17,533 nucleotides of DNA. Source: an uncultured Lachnospiraceae bacterium. GTDB taxonomy: Bacteria > Bacillota > Clostridia > Lachnospirales > Lachnospiraceae. This document shows positions 15,323-17,533 of this stretch, piece by piece. Location: assembly GCA_910585075.1 (NCBI GenBank), contig CAJUED010000069.1, positions 1 through 17,533 of the forward strand, given 5' to 3'. Each line of letters opens with the position of its first letter. Position 1 is the first letter of the stretch. Under the pieces are notes generated by a model. That model was not told where the DNA came from, searched no databases, and saw nothing but the letters and a program-made list of their open reading frames with translations. Position numbers and translations under genes: made by a program.

Positions 15323-16168
15323 TCATACGATTTTGCTGTTTTTTCTTGCTTCTAAGGGTGTGCATCCAAAATATCTGCGGAACATCCTCCCAAAATTATT
15401 ATAATCCGAAAACCCCACCGCCTCCGCCGCTTCTGTGGCTGTGAATTTCTCCCTTCTTAAAAGATACATGGCCTTATTGAGCCGGACCTCATTGATGTAC
15501 TGCAGCGGTGCGGCCCCCGTACTCTCCTTGAAGATATGACAGAAACGCCCCTCGCTCAAATGCACCAGCTCCGCTAACTGGCAATTGGTTATGGTTTCCG
15601 TATAATGATTTTCAATATACTGATAGACCGTATTGAGCCGCTCCAATTTCTTTCGCCGCTTCGAGACGTCCTCCTCCGAGAGCATCTCCACCGCGTCATT
15701 GCGGGCCAGATAAGTTACCAGCTTTAAAAACTCCCCTTTGCAGACCAGCTGGTAGCCGATTTCTTTCTTTTGATACTCCTCATAGATGCGAAGCATAATC
15801 CCGGATATTTCAGAATCCCCTGAAATCAGCGGGCGGAATATAATATTCTTGTCCGCAAATTCCCTAGAAAAATCCTCCATGTCAAAAATCGCCACCATGG
15901 TCTCCATTTCTTCCCCTTTGCAATATCCTTCATGCAGAACATTGCTGTTGGCGATCACAAGAGAGCCTTCTTTCGCCTCCATCTCCTCCTGCTCCAAACG
16001 AATCACCGTCTGCCCCCGCACCACATAGTGGAGCTCGATCTGTTCATGCCAGTGTACGTCAAAATACTTTCCCCTGGTATGACACTTGTTTACGATCAGT
16101 TGGATTGGAAATTCTTTATCCTTAAGGATTTTCTTTTCATAAAGCTCCGGCTTACGCTCCATAACCAT
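15323..16168 (-). CDS. AraC family transcriptional regulator (cupin plus double HTH)
   Basis: This regulator of 281 residues has an N-terminal cupin sensor domain (FDVHWHEQIELHYVVRG, then a SLVIANSNVLHEG strand) and a C-terminal pair of helix-turn-helix motifs (ITNCQLAELVHLSEGRFCHIF and TATEAAEAVGFSDYNNFGRMF), ending in the family's RRYFGCTPLEAR. ATG 16168 or ATG 16162 is the native start, with AGGGGG just upstream. The reading frame also continues without a stop through the attachment core into the 5' fragment of the deacetylase, giving a possible 389-residue fusion. It lies directly upstream of the sugar operon on the same strand, so it is the probable activator, responding to a sugar. Only 45 bp separate it from the attachment core and no good promoter is visible there, so its transcription probably comes from the host side. 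Confidence 0.9.
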   Translation of the reverse strand: MVMERKPELYEKKILKDKEFPIQLIVNKCHTRGKYFDVHWHEQIELHYVVRGQTVIRLEQEEMEAKEGSLVIANSNVLHEGYCKGEEMETMVAIFDMEDFSREFADKNIIFRPLISGDSEISGIMLRIYEEYQKKEIGYQLVCKGEFLKLVTYLARNDAVEMLSEEDVSKRRKKLERLNTVYQYIENHYTETITNCQLAELVHLSEGRFCHIFKESTGAAPLQYINEVRLNKAMYLLRREKFTATEAAEAVGFSDYNNFGRMFRRYFGCTPLEARKNSKIV

Positions 16169-16197
16169 TATCCCCCTTAAAATCAATTGGCCCTGCC

Positions 16198-16207
16198 TTT
16201 CCATCAA
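16198..16207. repeat. Right terminal inverted arm of the element
   Basis: TTTCCATCAA is the exact inverse of TTGATGGAAA at 2082-2091 and lies 5 bp inside the right core. See the left arm for the circular arrangement. Confidence 0.6.
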
Positions 16208-16212
16208 CCGCA

Positions 16213-16222
16213 CATTCCCCCA
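16213..16222. repeat. Right attachment-site core (direct repeat copy 2)
   Basis: CATTCCCCCA, identical to 2059-2068. To the right is the deacetylase 5' part (ending SFDAA before the core); to the left is element DNA leading into the AraC gene. Confidence 0.85.
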
Positions 16223-16492
16223 CGCCGCGTCAAAGCTGAGGGCAATTTTCTTCTCATCCGTCTCCACACAGTAAATCGGCAGTTCCCGTCCATCCACGCT
16301 GTTACTCACCGTTACACTCTCTCCGGCCACCACAAGCACGCCCCGCAATATTGCAAAGGCCGCCAGCGCGAACGCCCCGTACTTTACACCCCAGATTACC
16401 TTTTGCTTTGCGTAGTCCTCACCGCTTTGTCCCTCCTGCCTTGGCGGGAAAATTTTTATCATCCGTTTTATTTTTTTTATGTATTTTTGCAT
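16213..16492 (-). pseudogene. 5' fragment of the interrupted PdaB-like polysaccharide deacetylase
   Basis: This encodes residues 1-93 of the deacetylase. There is a basic cytoplasmic N terminus (KYIKKIKRMIK), one membrane anchor at about 35-57, a linker, then KKIALSFDAAWGN with the motif-1 catalytic Asp88. Family resemblance to Bacillus subtilis PdaB, from memory, is strongest in this last stretch (ALTFDISWGD in PdaB). The ATG at 16492 has GGAGG at 16500-16504, 7 nt upstream. The remainder of the gene is at 1490-2068. After the core the frame reads straight into the element's AraC gene. Because the N terminus is positively charged and cytoplasmic, anything fused after the anchor would be placed outside the membrane. 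Confidence 0.9.
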
Positions 16493-16842
16493 AAAAAGTC
16501 CTCCCTTCCTTCAAACACTGCCGCCCCGCAGGTCAGCTTGCTGCATCCTATGCAGATTCTGTAACGGTAAAACCGAAAGTCAAATACCCCGCAGCAAGCT
16601 GACGGGACATCAAGCTTGTTGCGCAGCAGAGCTGCGGGGTATCAGACCCTCGCGGCATTCGTCAAATCAGCTTGCTGATTTTATGCTCGTGCAAGCACGG
16701 CACTTGACTCATTGCTCGCGGGAATGAACGGTTTGTTCACGGCTCAGGAATACGCATAAGCTGCGCATCCCGCAGCATGTTTGGGAATAAGATACCTGTC
16801 ATAAATTTGTTATAGTTTATGACAGGTATGTTTGGACATATG
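16493..16842. repeat. 350-bp gene-free spacer packed with palindromic repeats
   Basis: No gene is seen. Inverted repeats found: GTCAGCTTGCTGC (16532-16544) with GCAGCAAGCTGAC (16591-16603); ATACCCCGCAGC (16584-16595) with GCTGCGGGGTAT (16631-16642); AAATCAGC with GCTGATTT (16664-16681); CGTGC with GCACG (16689-16700); TGAAC with GTTCA (near 16724-16738). The first two pairs overlap and are mutually exclusive. The style resembles dispersed palindromic intergenic repeats of gut Clostridia. It includes the deacetylase leader and presumably its promoter, which could not be assigned. Confidence 0.6.
16792..16829. terminator. 14-bp stem-loop after the TetR gene, probable terminator
   Basis: ATACCTGTCATAAA (16792-16805) and TTTATGACAGGTAT (16816-16829) form a perfect 14-bp stem with a 10-nt loop, 13 bp after the TetR stop. 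The following minus-strand bases (CTTATTCCC) are only weakly U-rich, so termination may be partial; it could alternatively be an operator. Confidence 0.55.
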
Positions 16843-17436
16843 TCAAACCTCCTGGCTTTTCATAATCTGTCTGATAGCATCAAAAATATAGGGTTTCAGC
16901 TCCTCAATTCCAACCGGCTCCCCGTAGAGAATAGAGCTGTAGCAGGTGGAGCTTACGAATTCCACTATCATAAACAAAAGCACCTCCGGATTTTTAAAAC
17001 GTCTGGGGGAATTCTCCAGAATACGGTAAATATTGTAAAAATCTACATCCGAACTGTCCCCGGAAATCAGCTCATTTTTAAAAATTCCCCAGCTTAAATT
17101 CTTGGATATAAAGTTCAGCAGGGACTTGTCCTCATGAAACTGCCCGATAATATGGTCCGCCAGGAAAATAATCCTGTCCTCTAATTCCGTAAGCTCTGTC
17201 CCCGCCAGAGCCTCGTCTGCCGCGGAAAAAATCTGGGACGCCTTGTGGGCAATCAGCTTGTTGCGGATATCATATTTATCCTTAAAATAAAGATAAAAAG
17301 TTCCTTTGGCCACCCCTGCGGTTTCTACTATATTATTAATGGTTGTCTTTTGAATCCCCTGGGTGGTGAACAGCTCAAAGGCCGTATTGAAAAGCGCCTC
17401 CCGTTTCTTTTTTTTATTCAAATCGATTTTTCCCAT
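16843..17436 (-). CDS. TetR/AcrR family transcriptional regulator (host flank)
   Basis: This regulator of about 197 residues has an N-terminal TetR helix-turn-helix (TTINNIVETAGVAKGTFYLYFKDK, near residues 31-54) preceded by a Lys-rich stretch, and a helical effector domain. ATG 17436 is preferred because GGGAG at 17442-17446 is 5 nt upstream; the ATG at 17448 is the alternative. It has a good promoter with an operator-like palindrome between its boxes, which suggests autorepression. No divergent target gene is visible before the window ends. It lies upstream of the deacetylase 5' part on the same strand, separated by a stem-loop, so it is not clearly in one operon with it. Confidence 0.88.
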   Translation of the reverse strand: MGKIDLNKKKKREALFNTAFELFTTQGIQKTTINNIVETAGVAKGTFYLYFKDKYDIRNKLIAHKASQIFSAADEALAGTELTELEDRIIFLADHIIGQFHEDKSLLNFISKNLSWGIFKNELISGDSSDVDFYNIYRILENSPRRFKNPEVLLFMIVEFVSSTCYSSILYGEPVGIEELKPYIFDAIRQIMKSQEV

Positions 17437-17478
17437 TTTTTCTCCCATTCCGTAGCTCTGTTCATTGCCTGCACGGAT

Positions 17479-17507
17479 ATTATATCATGAATCAGTGTTC
17501 ATTACAA
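17479..17507 (-). promoter_or_regulatory. TetR promoter with operator-like palindrome
   Basis: On the minus strand, TTGTAA (17507-17502) is followed after exactly 17 bp by TATAAT (17484-17479). The spacer holds ATGAA-TCAGTG-TTCAT (17487-17502 on the plus strand), a 5-bp-arm palindrome, which is the expected place for an autorepressor site. Confidence 0.65.
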
Positions 17508-17533
17508 TATGGCGTAAATGCTGTATTTTGGGG

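Larger units (their letters stand above)
2059..16222. mobile_element. 14,154-bp serine-recombinase element inserted in a PdaB-like deacetylase gene
   Basis: The direct repeat CATTCCCCCA at 2059-2068 and 16213-16222 bounds 14,154 bp. It separates two halves of one gene that rejoin perfectly in frame. The interior contains a TnpX-like large serine recombinase (3638-5278) about 1.6 kb from the left end, and terminal inverted 10-mers TTGATGGAAA (2082-2091) and TTTCCATCAA (16198-16207). No conjugation, replication, phage structural or transposase genes are seen. The rest is metabolic and membrane cargo plus three regulators. The boundaries are directly visible. That this recombinase moves the whole unit is inference; it could also be a smaller nested insertion. 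Confidence 0.85.

Noticed and set aside
15323..16492. A 389-residue membrane-tethered AraC regulator as a designed fusion
   Set aside because: The native AraC start with its own ribosome binding site is at 16162-16168, and the deacetylase anchor would place the DNA-binding part outside the cell. The fusion is better read as a by-product of integration.
1..17533. CRISPR array, rRNA, tRNA or tRNA-derived attachment site
   Set aside because: No regularly spaced repeats, no rRNA-like sequence and no tRNA cloverleaf were seen; the attachment core lies in a protein gene.

Overview
The window looks like chromosomal DNA from a spore-forming member of the Clostridia, most likely Lachnospiraceae. This rests on family-level resemblance: an N-anchored PdaB-like deacetylase, a TnpX/TndX-type large serine recombinase, an HdeD-type membrane protein, tandem sugar isomerase/oxidoreductase genes, and strong GGAGG-type ribosome binding sites. 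No species can be named from sequence alone.

Layout. The host locus is visible only at the two ends. At the left are a histidine phosphatase and a NUDIX hydrolase on the plus strand, then a two-way terminator, then the 3' two-thirds of a polysaccharide deacetylase gene on the minus strand (1490-2068). The 5' third of that same gene lies about 14 kb away (16213-16492, minus), followed by a repeat-rich spacer and a TetR regulator. The two fragments share a 10-bp direct repeat, CATTCCCCCA, at 2059-2068 and 16213-16222. Joining them at one copy restores an in-frame 282-codon PdaB-like gene. The 14,154 bp in between therefore behave as one integrated element.

Element. From left to right it holds a small PH-like protein and an ArsB/SLC13-type permease (plus strand), a large serine recombinase with a small upstream partner ORF, a radical SAM/SPASM enzyme paired with an MprF-type flippase-like membrane protein, an HdeD/DUF308 membrane protein, a TetR regulator, and a metabolic operon (minus strand). 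The operon runs isomerase, Gfo/Idh/MocA dehydrogenase, isomerase, dehydrogenase, isomerase, sugar O-acetyltransferase. An AraC-type regulator lies at the right end, directly against the attachment site. The element's own ends carry the inverted 10-mer TTGATGGAAA / TTTCCATCAA. When circularised, these would form an approximately 48-bp dyad around the core, which is what a serine-integrase attP looks like.

How the parts may work together (inference). The recombinase would integrate and excise the element at the deacetylase gene. While integrated, the gene is split between its catalytic Asp (motif 1) and its metal-binding His residues (motif 2), and the host promoter reads into the element's AraC gene. 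Excision would repair the deacetylase. PdaB-type proteins act in sporulation, so the arrangement resembles the sigK-interrupting skin elements, but here with a sugar or cyclitol metabolism cargo. The cargo has no obvious sugar importer, kinase or glycosidase, so its substrate cannot be named.
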